Origin: Hermodice carunculata
Lineage: Eukaryota > Annelida > Polychaeta > Eunicida > Amphinomidae
DNA: 64,000 nucleotides
Reading direction: 5' to 3'
Assembly (NCBI GenBank): GCA_964020975.1
Contig: OZ026616.1
Location: 80,634,474 to 80,698,473, forward strand
This document shows positions 54,964 to 63,975 of the stretch, piece by piece. The notes under the pieces were generated by a model. It was given only the letters and a program-made list of their open reading frames with translations, searched no databases and was not told the DNA's origin. A program made the position numbers and the translations under genes. Positions within the stretch are counted from its first letter, which is position 1. Each line of letters starts with the position of its first letter.

Positions 54964-57900
54964 CTACTTCCCATCGCCAAAGGAGGCTGTGCGAGTATTG
55001 CGCATCGCCATCAAACCACCCTGAATCTCGGTCAGGTCCCGCAGGTAAAAGGATGTGAATGTTGTGTGAGCCTTCCACCTGCATGCCCGCATAATGTCGG
55101 CAAGGGCAACATTGCGGATCAGAGACCACGACACAGAGAAAGCCCTGACATCATGTGCTCTTACCCCTTGGACCCTAAGGATATCCTCTGACCCGGAGGC
55201 TACCTGGTAGGCCTTACAGACCGCCGCCTTCAGCCATGCGGACACGGTATTAGCAGCTATCCTGCCCGACTCGGTTTTCCTCAACGGAAGAAAGAGGGCT
55301 CTCCGACCCTGACGAATCTCTTTCGTTCGGTCCAAATACCACTTTAGCGCCCTCACAGGACACAGTGTCCTATCAGGTTCCGATCTTGATAATGTGTCGG
55401 AAAGCGCTTTGATTGTAAAGCCCGTAAAGGCAGTGGTGGGGTCTGTGGCAACATGGTTCTTGGCTAAAAAGCCCATGTGTGGTTTCAATGTGACGGAGGT
55501 TTTATCCTCCGACCACCGAATCTCGTTAACATCCAATGCATGGATTTCACTCCTTCTGGCCCCTGAGGCCAGTGCGAGCAAGAAGACAGTCTTGTAAGTC
55601 AGCCATTTTAATTGGATCGTTTTGGGATCCTTTTCTTCAAATGGAGGTCTCGTCATGGCCAAAAGGACGAGGCTCAAATCCCAGGTGGGCATTATATTTG
55701 TGCCGACTGGTTTGTCCGTATAAAAACTTTGAATCAAGGCTGACAAATGTGGGTCTGCTCCTAATGATTGACCCAATTTCTTGCTCAGGGAGGAAGAAAT
55801 CGCTGTTCGATATCCTTCGATAGTCCTTGGACTTAGCTCTTTTTCCTCAAACAAATACAAGAGGAAATCGGCAACATCCGAGGATCTTGCTGACCAAGGT
55901 TCCAACTGCTTCCCGGCACACCATTCAGTGAACAGTCTCCACCTCGAGTCGTATGTCTTCAAAGAAGACTTTCGAAGTTTACCTCGTGCGATTCTTGAGG
56001 AAACGAGATTCGAAAACCCAGCCTCTTGGACGTGTCGTGCGACAACCTCCATGCGTGAAGGTTGAGCACCGCCGGATTCCGATGGAACCGGGACGTCCGA
56101 GGCTGCACGAGCAGTCTGTCCCAGACTGGTAGACGTAGCGGAGCCTCGCGACTCAACTCCAGTAGGTCGAGAGACCAATCCCGTTTTGGCCACCAGGGAG
56201 CCACCAGGATGATCTCCGCCTTCTCTTCCCGGATCTTTCTCAGAACTTGAGGGATCAACGGGAGCGGAGGAAAGGCGTAGCCCCACATTCCGTCCCAGCA
56301 CATCGCCAGGGCGTCCACCGCAAAAGCTAGAGGATCTGGGACTGGAGCCACGAACACTGGCAATTTGTGGTTCCATCTGGTGGCGAACAAGTCCACATGG
56401 GGTGTCCCCCATCGGTCCCATAACGCCTGAACTACTCGTGGGTGTAGGGACCATTCTGTCCCTATCACTTGTCCCTTTCGGGACAATTGGTCGGCCATTA
56501 CATTTAGATGGCTGCTGATGTGACGGGCCAGAATCCTTACTCCTTTGCTGCCGCACCAGAGAAGTATTTTCTTTGTTAGTTCGAACAACAGTTTGGACCG
56601 GGTGCCCCCTTGTTTGTTCAGGTATGCCACCACAGTCCTGTTGTCCGACATCAACGTCACATCTTTGTTTTTCACCAACTGTTCGAACTTCTGCAGGGCT
56701 AAATATACTGCCTCCAGTTCTAGCCAATTGATGTGAAAATGTCTCAAGTGCAGAGGCCAGATGCCTGAGACCATGTTGGAGTCCGTGTGGGCTCCCCAGC
56801 CCTGTTTTGACGCGTCCGTGTAAACAACCAGTCTGGAATTGAACGGCCTCATCGTCTGTCCACCCATGACGTTCCTTCTCACCGTCCACCAACGGATGAG
56901 GTACTTGTCGTGCGGACCTACTTCGACCATTTGCCGCAAACTGGTCCTGTTCCACTTGGCGTTCAGAGCTATGTTGAGTGGCTTCCTGTGTAGGCGTCCT
57001 AACGGAACTTGCGAGTCCATCGAGGACATCATGCCCAACAGCGACAGCCATTGCCGAGCTGTTTGCTGTGTCGATCTCATGAACCTCTTGATAAGGCTCT
57101 GTAGTCTGTCCCATCTGTCCTCGGAAGGACGGCACTCGAATCGGACTAGATCGAAATGAATGCCTAGGAAGACAAACACCTGTTTGGGTGTGAGATTTGA
57201 TTTGGGGATGTTTACTTCTAGCCCTAAGTCCCCGCACAGCTTCAACAGATATTCTCTGTTCTTGATTAGTTCCTGATGAACTAAAGCTCGGACAAGCCAG
57301 TCGTCCAGGTACACGTGCATTCTTATGCCCCTCTTGTGAACACATGCTGCCACGGATTGCACTATCCGGGTGAACACCTGAGGTGCCGTGGCCAAGCCGA
57401 AAGGAAGAGCTCGAAACTGGAATACCCGGTCTGCGTAAGCGAACCGTAGGTACTTCCGACTGCCCTGAGACATAGGCACGTGCAGATACGCGTCCTTCAA
57501 GTCCAGGGAGAAGGTCCAGTCCCCGGGTCGGAGAGCCTTCGTTATGGATTCCGGCGTTTCCATGTGGAAGTGTGGAACTTCCAAATATGTGTTCAGATGA
57601 GACAGATCTATGATCGGTCTCCAGCCGCCGTCCCTCTTTGCAACCAAGAATAGTCGGCTGTAGAATCCCGGAGAAGAGTGATCCCTCACCCTCTCTATGG
57701 CTCCCTTCGCCAACAACTTCTCGACCGCCTCGTGGAAGAATGACCTCTTCGGCTCTTGGGCCGGCGGTTCGAACTTCCAGGGGACGCGGGACAAGGGCGG
57801 TCGCTCTTTGAGCGGTAGCACATATCCCTTTTCTAGGACACTTAACACGAACGAGTCGTCCGTGACGGAAAGCCAGTGACTGCGGAAGTCGGCTAACCGA

Positions 57901-57969
57901 CCGCCGAGACGCTGACACATCGCCCCAGACCCGTCGTAAAAGCTCCTGACGGGTGTGGATGACTGGCAC
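54964..57969 (-). CDS. DIRS tyrosine recombinase frame
   Basis: A frame of 1001 codons whose C-terminal third is a tyrosine recombinase/phage-integrase type domain: an N-terminal SAM-like core-binding part, then the catalytic part. This enzyme inserts the DNA circle without the DDE integrase used by LTR elements. The N-terminal two thirds overlap the reverse transcriptase frame, read in another frame, and resemble no protein; the true start is probably much nearer the recombinase domain. Overlapping frames are normal for this family. The element's 3' untranslated part and internal complementary region lie downstream. Confidence 0.75.
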   Translation of the reverse strand: MPVIHTRQELLRRVWGDVSASRRSVSRLPQSLAFRHGRLVRVKCPRKGICATAQRATALVPRPLEVRTAGPRAEEVILPRGGREVVGEGSHREGEGSLFSGILQPTILGCKEGRRLETDHRSVSSEHIFGSSTLPHGNAGIHNEGSPTRGLDLLPGLEGRVSARAYVSGQSEVPTVRLRRPGIPVSSSSFRLGHGTSGVHPDSAIRGSMCSQEGHKNARVPGRLACPSFSSSGTNQEQRISVEAVRGLRARSKHPQIKSHTQTGVCLPRHSFRSSPIRVPSFRGQMGQTTEPYQEVHEIDTANSSAMAVAVGHDVLDGLASSVRTPTQEATQHSSERQVEQDQFAANGRSRSARQVPHPLVDGEKERHGWTDDEAVQFQTGCLHGRVKTGLGSPHGLQHGLRHLASALETFSHQLARTGGSIFSPAEVRTVGEKQRCDVDVGQQDCGGIPEQTRGHPVQTVVRTNKENTSLVRQQRSKDSGPSHQQPSKCNGRPIVPKGTSDRDRMVPTPTSSSGVMGPMGDTPCGLVRHQMEPQIASVRGSSPRSSSFCGGRPGDVLGRNVGLRLSSAPVDPSSSEKDPGREGGDHPGGSLVAKTGLVSRPTGVESRGSATSTSLGQTARAASDVPVPSESGGAQPSRMEVVARHVQEAGFSNLVSSRIARGKLRKSSLKTYDSRWRLFTEWCAGKQLEPWSARSSDVADFLLYLFEEKELSPRTIEGYRTAISSSLSKKLGQSLGADPHLSALIQSFYTDKPVGTNIMPTWDLSLVLLAMTRPPFEEKDPKTIQLKWLTYKTVFLLALASGARRSEIHALDVNEIRWSEDKTSVTLKPHMGFLAKNHVATDPTTAFTGFTIKALSDTLSRSEPDRTLCPVRALKWYLDRTKEIRQGRRALFLPLRKTESGRIAANTVSAWLKAAVCKAYQVASGSEDILRVQGVRAHDVRAFSVSWSLIRNVALADIMRACRWKAHTTFTSFYLRDLTEIQGGLMAMRNTRTASFGDGK

Positions 57970-58154
57970 GCACCTTCAGTCCCTTTTCCCCTTACCGAAG
58001 CCGGGCTTCCGAAAGGGCCGGTTCTGCTTGCCACTGCCGGAGGACGGTGCGTCAGCTGAACCCTGCTTCTGAGGCTTCTTGTTCCTAGGTCGCCTAGGTT
58101 TCCTCCTCTTTGCAAAGGAGTCCTTGGCGCCAGAAACTTTGGCTCCCTGTCCAC
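55959..58154 (-). CDS. DIRS reverse transcriptase / RNase H frame
   Basis: A frame of 731 codons. It holds, in order, a reverse transcriptase domain in its first half, an RNase H domain, and the conserved tail domain found after RNase H in DIRS1 relatives (often described as methyltransferase-like). It copies the element's RNA into DNA. Its start overlaps the end of the Gag-like frame and its end overlaps the recombinase domain, the usual compact DIRS layout. Confidence 0.88.
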   Translation of the reverse strand: MDREPKFLAPRTPLQRGGNLGDLGTRSLRSRVQLTHRPPAVASRTGPFGSPASVRGKGTEGACQSSTPVRSFYDGSGAMCQRLGGRLADFRSHWLSVTDDSFVLSVLEKGYVLPLKERPPLSRVPWKFEPPAQEPKRSFFHEAVEKLLAKGAIERVRDHSSPGFYSRLFLVAKRDGGWRPIIDLSHLNTYLEVPHFHMETPESITKALRPGDWTFSLDLKDAYLHVPMSQGSRKYLRFAYADRVFQFRALPFGLATAPQVFTRIVQSVAACVHKRGIRMHVYLDDWLVRALVHQELIKNREYLLKLCGDLGLEVNIPKSNLTPKQVFVFLGIHFDLVRFECRPSEDRWDRLQSLIKRFMRSTQQTARQWLSLLGMMSSMDSQVPLGRLHRKPLNIALNAKWNRTSLRQMVEVGPHDKYLIRWWTVRRNVMGGQTMRPFNSRLVVYTDASKQGWGAHTDSNMVSGIWPLHLRHFHINWLELEAVYLALQKFEQLVKNKDVTLMSDNRTVVAYLNKQGGTRSKLLFELTKKILLWCGSKGVRILARHISSHLNVMADQLSRKGQVIGTEWSLHPRVVQALWDRWGTPHVDLFATRWNHKLPVFVAPVPDPLAFAVDALAMCWDGMWGYAFPPLPLIPQVLRKIREEKAEIILVAPWWPKRDWSLDLLELSREAPLRLPVWDRLLVQPRTSRFHRNPAVLNLHAWRLSHDTSKRLGFRISFPQESHEVNFESLL

Positions 58155-60345
58155 GAGCCTTGGTGGCTGCTCTAGCTAGGTCGAGGATGGCTTGGTTAGC
58201 CTCATCGGCCTGTTCCCGCTTTCGCTGCTCGACCACTTGGTCCCTGATGGGAGCAAGAGCACCTCCGAACAAGTAGTTCGAGAACAAAGGCTGAGTTCGG
58301 ATGGCTCGCTGTTCACCTTCCGAGAGGTTGGTGACTTGCAAGCACGAATCTCGCCTTGTTAACCTCAGGTTGGCTTCCATTGTAATGGCCTGCCTGAGAA
58401 GGTGCTCTATTGCCATACCCCGGGACGCCTGAAGCCGGGTATTCAGACTGATCCAGTCCCTGACTGGTTCCGGGACCTGCTGCGACACGAAGAGTCGCTG
58501 CATGATCTCGGCAGACGCGGCCGAGGACACGTCCAAGAAGGAGGCGATGATTACCATCGCTCTTGCATCCTCCTCTAATCTACTAAGGACCTCCTGGGGG
58601 ACTTTAGGAGATGGGGGGATCCATTTACAGATACTCTCCCATTCCACGTCTACCTCCGTGGCCCTATTATCGTAGATTTCATTAGGTACACAGTACCTAG
58701 CAACGTTAGCTCTCGGCCTCCTCAACAGCTTCCCACACTTCAGCGCTTGCTGAGTCGGGACGCCGGAGGGCGACCTAGATCCCCGGAGCTCTTTATCCAG
58801 GCTCTGGTACACTTCATCCACGTAAGCAGAGAAGGGGAACCCGGACCCGACTTGTTCCGACACAGACGGCGACTCTAGTGGGTACACTGACATCGCTCGT
58901 CTCTTCGTGGTCGGTGGCAAGGGAGGAGCCTTCAAGGTGTCTCCGAGGAGAGCCAAGATCGACTCCTTAGTCGAGTGAAAGAGCCCCGCAGGTTCACTAA
59001 CCTCGGCTGGGGCTGAGCTGTCCTCAAAGGACAACTGTCGTCGAGCGGAATGGGCCGGCTCGTCGGCCAACACCTCATCGCTCTCCGACCCCATCCCTTG
59101 GACAGGTCGGGACTCACGCTCCAGATTACGCCTAAGGCGCTCCTCGCGTTCGTCCTCGCCTTCGTCGAGAAGAGACTCGTGTAACGAGCCCTCTCCATCA
59201 GACAAAGGCTCTCCCCGCTCATCTAAACCACTATGCAGTGGAAAAAGCGGCGTGGGGAGAGAGGGAAGGGCAGCTTCTATTTGACTGGTCCTCTCCGGTT
59301 GCTCCTCGGAGTGGTCCAGTCCGGTCCCGGTCACGGCCGGCACGGATTCGGCAAGCACCGGATCTAACGTACCGGACCGGTCCGGACCGGCCAGGGAAGT
59401 ATCATGTACTTCCTGGCGTGCTCCGGGCAAGGGTTCATGACCCACCTCCGTGAGCACTGGGGCATCTCCTACCAGAGAACTTGTGGCTCCTTCCACAGTG
59501 CCGGTCACGCCGGTCCCCTCCGTAGAGCGAACCGGCAAACCGGGCTGTTCCGGTGCCTCCCCCGTGTCCATGCTGGTCTCCTCTGCAGGAGGGCCAGTTG
59601 CACCTGGACCTTGAATTTCCCTTGGGAAACCCGGGTCTTGGGTCTGCTGACCCACAGGTGCCACAGACACAGCTGGTGTGGGAAAAGGGACTCTCATCTG
59701 TGCAGATTGCACAAAAGACTGCATGGTGGTGGCCATCAGCATTTGTGTTCTCTGCATAGTGTCCAGTATAGCCTTGAGTCCCGGATCCAAGGCGGGTGCC
59801 CTCTTTTCAGAAGGCTCCTCGGCCCTGTCCCCCTTTCTCTTGCGAGTGCGCCTCCTCTTCTTTGGGGTCGCCCCCGCCGAATCCGAGGCACTATCCACCG
59901 CCTCAACTCTCCGAAAAGAGGAGGAGGTGGTGACTCGCAGGCTTGCCGGAGAGTCTTGAACGGATGGAGCTCTACGGTGAGACCGTTTAGCCCGCCGACG
60001 TTCTGCCAACTCAAAGAGGTCCCACCTCTCACTTGACCAGCTTTTACAGTGCTGACAAGGTCGTAACCTTGAGCACTGCAGTCGCTCCAGCTCCCATCTG
60101 CACTTTCTACAGTGCGGATGGTTGTCCCACTTCCCCATCAGGTGGCCGGCCACATCCTGCTTCTGAGAAGCAGGGATGCCCGCCACTGAACTGGCAGGGA
60201 CAGCTGGAGCTGTTCCAGCACTCACTTGGGGTGAGAGGCTGCGCCCCTGCCTCCCCCGGAGCTGCTGGATAAGGAGGCGAGATCGTTCTTGACGTCTCTC
60301 ACGCTCCTTGCGGTCCACATCCTTGTCCGCCATGTTGGTTTTCAA
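57976..60345 (-). CDS. DIRS Gag-like protein frame
   Basis: A frame of 789 codons starting close to the element's 5' end, MKTNMADKDVDRKERERR. It has a very basic first 40 residues, then a Cys/His cluster (CRKCRW ... CQHC) like a small zinc-binding motif, then a long acidic Ser/Pro/Gly-rich region, a folded-looking C-terminal third, and a basic tail (KRRKPRRPRNKK). Position and composition fit the Gag-like ORF1 of DIRS elements, assumed to bind the element RNA; no close match is claimed. Confidence 0.8.
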   Translation of the reverse strand: MKTNMADKDVDRKERERRQERSRLLIQQLRGRQGRSLSPQVSAGTAPAVPASSVAGIPASQKQDVAGHLMGKWDNHPHCRKCRWELERLQCSRLRPCQHCKSWSSERWDLFELAERRRAKRSHRRAPSVQDSPASLRVTTSSSFRRVEAVDSASDSAGATPKKRRRTRKRKGDRAEEPSEKRAPALDPGLKAILDTMQRTQMLMATTMQSFVQSAQMRVPFPTPAVSVAPVGQQTQDPGFPREIQGPGATGPPAEETSMDTGEAPEQPGLPVRSTEGTGVTGTVEGATSSLVGDAPVLTEVGHEPLPGARQEVHDTSLAGPDRSGTLDPVLAESVPAVTGTGLDHSEEQPERTSQIEAALPSLPTPLFPLHSGLDERGEPLSDGEGSLHESLLDEGEDEREERLRRNLERESRPVQGMGSESDEVLADEPAHSARRQLSFEDSSAPAEVSEPAGLFHSTKESILALLGDTLKAPPLPPTTKRRAMSVYPLESPSVSEQVGSGFPFSAYVDEVYQSLDKELRGSRSPSGVPTQQALKCGKLLRRPRANVARYCVPNEIYDNRATEVDVEWESICKWIPPSPKVPQEVLSRLEEDARAMVIIASFLDVSSAASAEIMQRLFVSQQVPEPVRDWISLNTRLQASRGMAIEHLLRQAITMEANLRLTRRDSCLQVTNLSEGEQRAIRTQPLFSNYLFGGALAPIRDQVVEQRKREQADEANQAILDLARAATKARGQGAKVSGAKDSFAKRRKPRRPRNKKPQKQGSADAPSSGSGKQNRPFRKPGFGKGKRD

Positions 60346-60555
60346 GGGAAAAGACCACGTGTTCCTGAAACCAAAAAGATAAAAAAAAAAAAACAGGTAG
60401 GAATCAAGGCTTCTCGCTCAAAGAACGGTCCAACGACTCACTACCCCACACTTATCTCGATCCTTGGGCGACGAGTTGCTCCGGCAGTGAAAACTGCAAA
60501 AACAAGCCGATCTTGGGGCACTCCTGTGATCACCACAACAACGTGGGCGGAAGCC

Positions 60556-60714
60556 AGGAGAGAAACTGGTGAGCATGCGCAAACACCGGAAGTTGTACCG
60601 GAGGCCCCTTTGGGGGTTTGTGCATGTAACCACAGGTCAGCCATAAAAAGTTTCAGGTTGAAAAACCTGGCTGGGAACCTGATAAGCAGGGGTATAAGCA
60701 TGAGTGATTGAGAG
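60556..60714 (-). repeat. DIRS inverted terminal repeat, 5' side
   Basis: The reverse complement of 54357-54515, identical by eye over 159 bp. Likely holds the element's promoter, which is inference from the family. Confidence 0.92.
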
Positions 60715-60735
60715 GGTAGTATTACACCATAGATA

Positions 60736-60833
60736 GTACATTTTCTATGTTATGTGATTCATTTATGTGCCATATTCAGTTATCTGGCACATTTTCAGGG
60801 AACAGATGGTGTCATTATAATGAGGTTTCACTG
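60736..60833 (+). mobile_element. Right part of the mariner-like MITE hosting the DIRS element
   Basis: ATGTTATGTGATTCATTTAT, TATCTGGCACATTTTCAGGG and ATTATAATGAGGTTTCACTG match the right half of 12397-12560 and of the copy at 15175-15857. Confidence 0.8.
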
Positions 60834-60851
60834 CACCAGCAGTAACAATTT

Positions 60852-61240
60852 TTAACCCTCAGTGTGACTGAGTCATCAGCTTTCTCGAGAACACTTTGGT
60901 TGCATGCCCAGGAAAAAGACAGTGCCTTTCGCCACTAACTTTTTCTGGAACTGCTAAACTTAGCGTAGACATGCTGGTACAATAATACCTGCTGCATGTG
61001 ATCACTCCTTCTGCCAAGAAAAAGTGGTCACACACAACAGGTGGTCTTTCAAGGCAAATAAATTTCCAAAGAAATTGACTTCTGCAGCCCAAGAAGCATG
61101 GCCACAAACAGCAGGTGGTCTCTCGTGCCAGTGGTCACATACAGCAGGTACCACTGTACTTGAATCAGAAGCCTTATGAGGAATGAACAGGTAGGATCAT
61201 TTTATCATTAGATAAATTTGACTGACACTCAAAGAGTTAA
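60852..61240 (-). mobile_element. TTAA foldback MITE, GTGCCAA subfamily, split by a mariner-like MITE
   Basis: TTAACCCTCAGTGTGACTGA at the left and GACACTCAAAGAGTTAA at the right. The copy stops at ATGCTGGTA (60979) and resumes with CTTGAATCAGAAGCC after 61157, exactly where 48413-48639 reads without interruption. Confidence 0.75.
60980..61155 (+). mobile_element. Mariner-like MITE, CAGTGGTACC type, nested
   Basis: CAATAATACCTGCTGCATG at the left and CATACAGCAGGTACCACTG at the right, with the host TA duplicated on both sides. Confidence 0.8.
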
Positions 61241-61425
61241 ACAGCCATATACACATACATACATACATACATACATATATGTACAGATATAAGGGGTAAA
61301 GAGCCATATACACATACATATACATGTATAAGGGTTAAACAGCCATATAAATGTATGCAGATTAGGCTAAAGTCGCCATATACATACATATGTACAGACA
61401 TAAGGGTTAAACAGCCATACACATC
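61241..61425. repeat. About 50-bp tandem repeat with CATA microsatellite, four units
   Basis: AACAGCCATATACACATACA, then TACAGATATAAGGGTTAA, repeated with variable CATA length. Confidence 0.8.
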
Positions 61426-61721
61426 AAAGCACAAAATAACTGGATTCGCATAGCGATTTGCTTATCAAAATCATGAAATTGCTAGTCAAAATTAAGAATG
61501 ACTACTTTATTCTATAGTTCCTTTGAATACATGACAAGTCACTTTGTACTCGTTAAAACAGAACCAAAAAGGATAATCAGATTTGAAAATTTAATTTGTC
61601 CCTTGCAAATGTACAAATATATGCTCCAAACTGGCTTAATATTAAGCTGGCCCTTTATTTCCATTTATATTTTTTAAATGTGCTCATGTGGAGTAGGGAT
61701 TAATTGGAGGTACTTCAATAC
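61426..61721. other. Unannotated stretch
   Basis: AT-rich, nothing recognised. Confidence 0.35.
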
Positions 61722-61985
61722 AAAACACTGACTGATGGGTCCACCTTTGTATGCACATGGGATGTGTGCCTAGAAAATGAGGTTAAGGTCAGCAAAATGT
61801 TACCATGTCAAGAAATGGTGATAATGTACCAAAATTAAGGAAAATTTGAGTTTCAGATTGGCCAATTAAATCTCAAGATATTGTCTTCAGAAATGGTCCA
61901 TGGATGGACCCACAGACAGACAGACAGATGGCTGGAGAGAAAACCAAAAACGGAATGAGTGCCCCCTTGTGGTGGACCCATAGAA
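61722..61985 (+). mobile_element. Helentron-like short element, family H, copy 3
   Basis: The worn 5' hairpin CAATACAAAACACTG is followed by TGGGTCCACC (61737 on), GAAAATGAGGTTAAGG, GACAGACAGACAGATGG and the inverted GGTGGACCCA near 61973. Same order as 1770-2012. Confidence 0.55.
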
Positions 61986-62329
61986 AGACCAAACACACAA
62001 TCCTCCATATTATACACATATAGCTGTTAGATAGTTTTATACCTATACCATGGTACATGAACATGTAAGCCTGTTAATACTAGTTTGTAAGTAGACTCAG
62101 AGTATACTCAAGGATCCAAAATTTAATAGCAATCTTATTATCTACTCAGAAAGAATTACTATGATGAAATACTAGGTAAAACATCATAGGTAGACAAGAC
62201 AAATTGTTTGACAATAGAAATTTACCACATCAAATGTAACATCTGTGAAGTAAAATTGGAAATGCTATAGGCCTATGGAAACATGCATTAAAATCACAGT
62301 AAATATCAAGCCACTTGACTTCCATGTCA

Positions 62330-63245
62330 GAACACTATGCCAATTTGATTACCATGGAAAAACACTCTGCCACACTGACCACCATGGCAGAACACTGTGC
62401 CACTCTGGCAGAACACTGTGCCACTCTGACCACCATGGCAGAACACTGTGCCACTCTGACCACCATGGCAGAACACTATGCCACTCTGACCGCCATGGCA
62501 GAACACTATGCCACTCTGACGACCATGGCAGAACACTATGCCACTCTGACCACCATGGCAGAACACTATGCCACTCTGACCACCGTGGCAGAACACTGTG
62601 CCACTCTGACCACCATGGTAGAACACTGTGCCACTCTGACCACCATGGGAGAACACTACACCACTCTGACCACTATGGAATAACACTGTATCACTCTGAC
62701 CACCATGGCAGAACACTGCATCACTCTGACCACTATATAAAACACTGCATCAGTCTGACCACTATGGAGGGAGCAAAGCACTACCTCTGACAACCATAGG
62801 GCAACACTGCATTACTCTGACCACCATGGTAGAACACTGCATCACTACTGACCAGCATGGCAGAACACTGCACTACTCTGACCACCATGGCAGAACACTG
62901 CATCACTCTGACCGCCATGGCAGATCACTGCACTACTCTGACCACCATGGCAGATCACTGCATCACTCTGACCACCATGGAAGAACACAGCATCACTATG
63001 ACCACCATGGCAGAACACAGCATCACTCTGACCGCCATGGCAGAACACAGCATCACTCTGACCACCATGGCAGAACACAGCATCATTCTGATTGCCATGG
63101 CAGAACACAGCATCACTCTGACCACCATGGCAGAACACTGCATCACTCTGACCACCATGGAGGGAGCATAACACCACCTCTGACAACCATAGGGCAACAC
63201 TGCATCACTCTGATCACCACAAGGGAGTACTACACCACTCTAACT
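62330..63245. repeat. 30-bp minisatellite, more than 25 units
   Basis: The unit is CACTCTGACCACCATGGCAG then AACACTGTGC, with blocks of CTATGCC, CTGCATC and CAGCATC variants. A GGAGGGAGCA ... CAACCATAGGGCAACACTGC interruption occurs twice, 393 bp apart (62765 and 63158), marking a higher-order duplication. Several frames on both strands stay open for up to 171 codons because the unit has few stops; I do not call genes here. Confidence 0.95.
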
Positions 63246-63795
63246 ACAGCAGCCGTCTTTTGGTAGACTCCTCTCCTGCCTTTTAAGACCATTTCACTGT
63301 GCAAAAGCACCTTTCAATGGTAATTTATTTCTTTTGCAAGATCTGACCAGTGACCTCCCAAGATGACCCCTAAAGACCACTTATCCATCTAGAAATTCTG
63401 CATTTCATGGAATTAAAACCCAGCTATTTTGTACAATACTCCTAAAATAATTTGTTAAAACCAGTTTACAAATTTGAAATATGTTTATAATACCAATGAA
63501 CGAGTAAACACAACTGAAAGAAGGAATGCCCAGGGTTATGTGACCACTTCTTGCAGGGCACTAGGAGTGATCTCTCAAAGGAGGAACTACTGTACCATTG
63601 GGGGGGGGGGGTGAGGACTGCACCGCCATGAGACACAATTTTGACATCAAGGTCATAGCTTGTGAAAACTGTTACTGGTTCAGCAAAACCAAGAAGTCAG
63701 CAAGATTAGACCTAACAAACCCAGCCTTTATAATAATAGTTAAAGGCTAGGATTGTCCTCTGTTTATTTACCCCTCACCATCCACTCTCCATCTT
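63246..63795. other. Unannotated stretch with MITE remnant
   Basis: TCTCTCAAAGGAGGAACTAC-TG at about 63571-63592 is the right end of the 20934-21101 MITE family. A G-run follows at 63598. Nothing else recognised. Confidence 0.45.
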
Positions 63796-63798
63796 ATA

Positions 63799-63975
63799 CA
63801 CAGTGAAACTTCCTTGTAATCACACAATCTGTTCCATGAAAAATCAGTTCAATATCTGAAAATGTTCAACAAACAAATCAAAAAGTACATTAAAGGAATT
63901 TGACTGTAAGCCCTTCAAAACTCAGGTCCTGCAGGGAATATGATTGATATCTGTCATCACAATGATGTTTCACTG
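63799..63975 (+). mobile_element. Mariner-like MITE, CAGTGAAAC type
   Basis: CACAGTGAAACTTCCTTGTA at the left and ACAATGATGTTTCACTG at the right with TA flanks. CTGTTCCATGAAAAATCAG lies in the interior. Confidence 0.7.

Larger units (their letters stand above)
54312..60735 (-). mobile_element. DIRS1-type tyrosine-recombinase retrotransposon, looks whole
   Basis: A 6.4-kb element on the minus strand: 5' end near 60735, 3' end near 54312. It carries three overlapping long frames in the order Gag-like, reverse transcriptase/RNase H, tyrosine recombinase. It has inverted terminal repeats of 159 bp that look identical by eye, and near its 3' end an internal region complementary to both outer ends. 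That combination defines the DIRS1 group, as opposed to Ngaro/PAT with split direct repeats. No target duplication is seen, as expected for recombinase-mediated insertion. CpG is not depleted, unlike the flanks, and with identical repeats this suggests a young insertion. No breaks are apparent. Confidence 0.9.

Noticed and set aside
56000-57969. The first two thirds of the 1001-codon frame as a protein domain
   Set aside because: This part overlaps the reverse transcriptase frame on the same strand and reads as an out-of-frame shadow of it.
59404-60036. 210-codon plus-strand frame
   Set aside because: Antisense shadow of the DIRS Gag-like frame.
62275-63266. Open frames up to 171 codons on both strands
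   Set aside because: All come from the 30-bp minisatellite, which has few stops in any frame; there are no independent coding signals.
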